Source: Bacteroidota bacterium (GTDB lineage: Bacteria > Bacteroidota > Bacteroidia > Chitinophagales > Saprospiraceae). From it: a stretch of 6,249 nucleotides of DNA. Below, in pieces: positions 6,223-6,249 of the stretch (the stretch's first letter is position 1; each line of letters opens with the position of its first letter). The notes under the pieces were generated by a model. That model saw only the letters and a list, made by a program, of their open reading frames with translations. It had not been told where the DNA came from and did no database searches. Both the position numbers and the translations under genes were made by a program. The stretch lies in NCBI GenBank assembly GCA_008501835.1, contig QQUB01000005.1, forward strand, positions 1-6,249. The letters are read 5' to 3'.

Positions 6223-6249
6223 TTATGTGTAGGTCAAATTACAGGTGAC
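6223..6249 (-). other. Possible 3' end of an upstream ORF cut by the window edge
   Basis: Read on the minus strand from the window edge, one frame gives eight codons, VTCNLTYT, then a TAA stop at 6225-6223. The other two frames close even sooner (SPVI-stop and HL-stop), so any co-directional upstream gene must end within the last 27 bases of the window. A short precursor-peptide gene is often placed just before the maturation genes of a RiPP operon, and this position, about 46 bp before the M50 start, would suit one. Eight residues cannot identify a gene. The frame is chosen only because it is the longest, and it may be non-coding. Confidence 0.2.

Noticed and set aside
6177..6249. Promoter of Bacteroidota type upstream of the M50 gene
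   Set aside because: A TTTG is present, but no TAnnTTTG follows at the right spacing, so I do not call a promoter.

Overview
The window looks like Bacteroidota DNA. It holds a TonB-dependent receptor (TBDR) with an N-terminal carboxypeptidase-regulatory-like domain, a DEIVV-type TonB box region and a plug of Bacteroidota style. Gene starts lack Shine-Dalgarno sequences and are preceded by A/T-rich leaders. No genus can be named from the sequence alone.

Every gene lies on the minus strand and is read from high to low coordinates as one tight operon: (1) 6176-4980, an M50-type membrane zinc metalloprotease with a PqqD-like N-terminal domain; (2) 4961-3735, a ureohydrolase of the arginase/agmatinase fold with a small winged-helix/PqqD-like N-terminal extension; (3) 3731-2973, an alpha/beta hydrolase; (4) 2959-1916 (plus stop to 1913), an acyltransferase related to the LpxL/HtrB lipid A acyltransferases; (5) 1916 to beyond position 1, the TBDR, which has no stop codon inside the window. 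The gaps are 18, 3 and 13 bp, followed by a 4-bp ATGA overlap. No stretch longer than about 75 bp lacks a gene.

The best reading is a maturation/export cassette for a ribosomally made, post-translationally modified peptide (RiPP), of a kind I do not recognise as a named system. Two different enzymes, the ureohydrolase and the M50 protease, each carry an N-terminal domain resembling a RiPP recognition element. M50 proteases occur in peptide-maturation clusters (for example YydH). Peptide arginases of the OspR type turn arginine into ornithine in precursor peptides. An acyltransferase next to a peptide arginase suggests a route: Arg to Orn, then fatty acylation of the new amine, giving a lipopeptide. 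The hydrolase could supply, transfer or remove an acyl group, or trim the peptide. The TBDR could handle the product at the outer membrane. This pathway is inference; the enzyme families are visible in the sequence.

No precursor peptide gene is complete in the window. The right edge (6223-6249) may hold the last eight codons of one, but this cannot be decided here. No radical SAM enzyme, lanthionine synthetase, YcaO, ABC transporter, tRNA, rRNA, CRISPR array or mobile element is seen.
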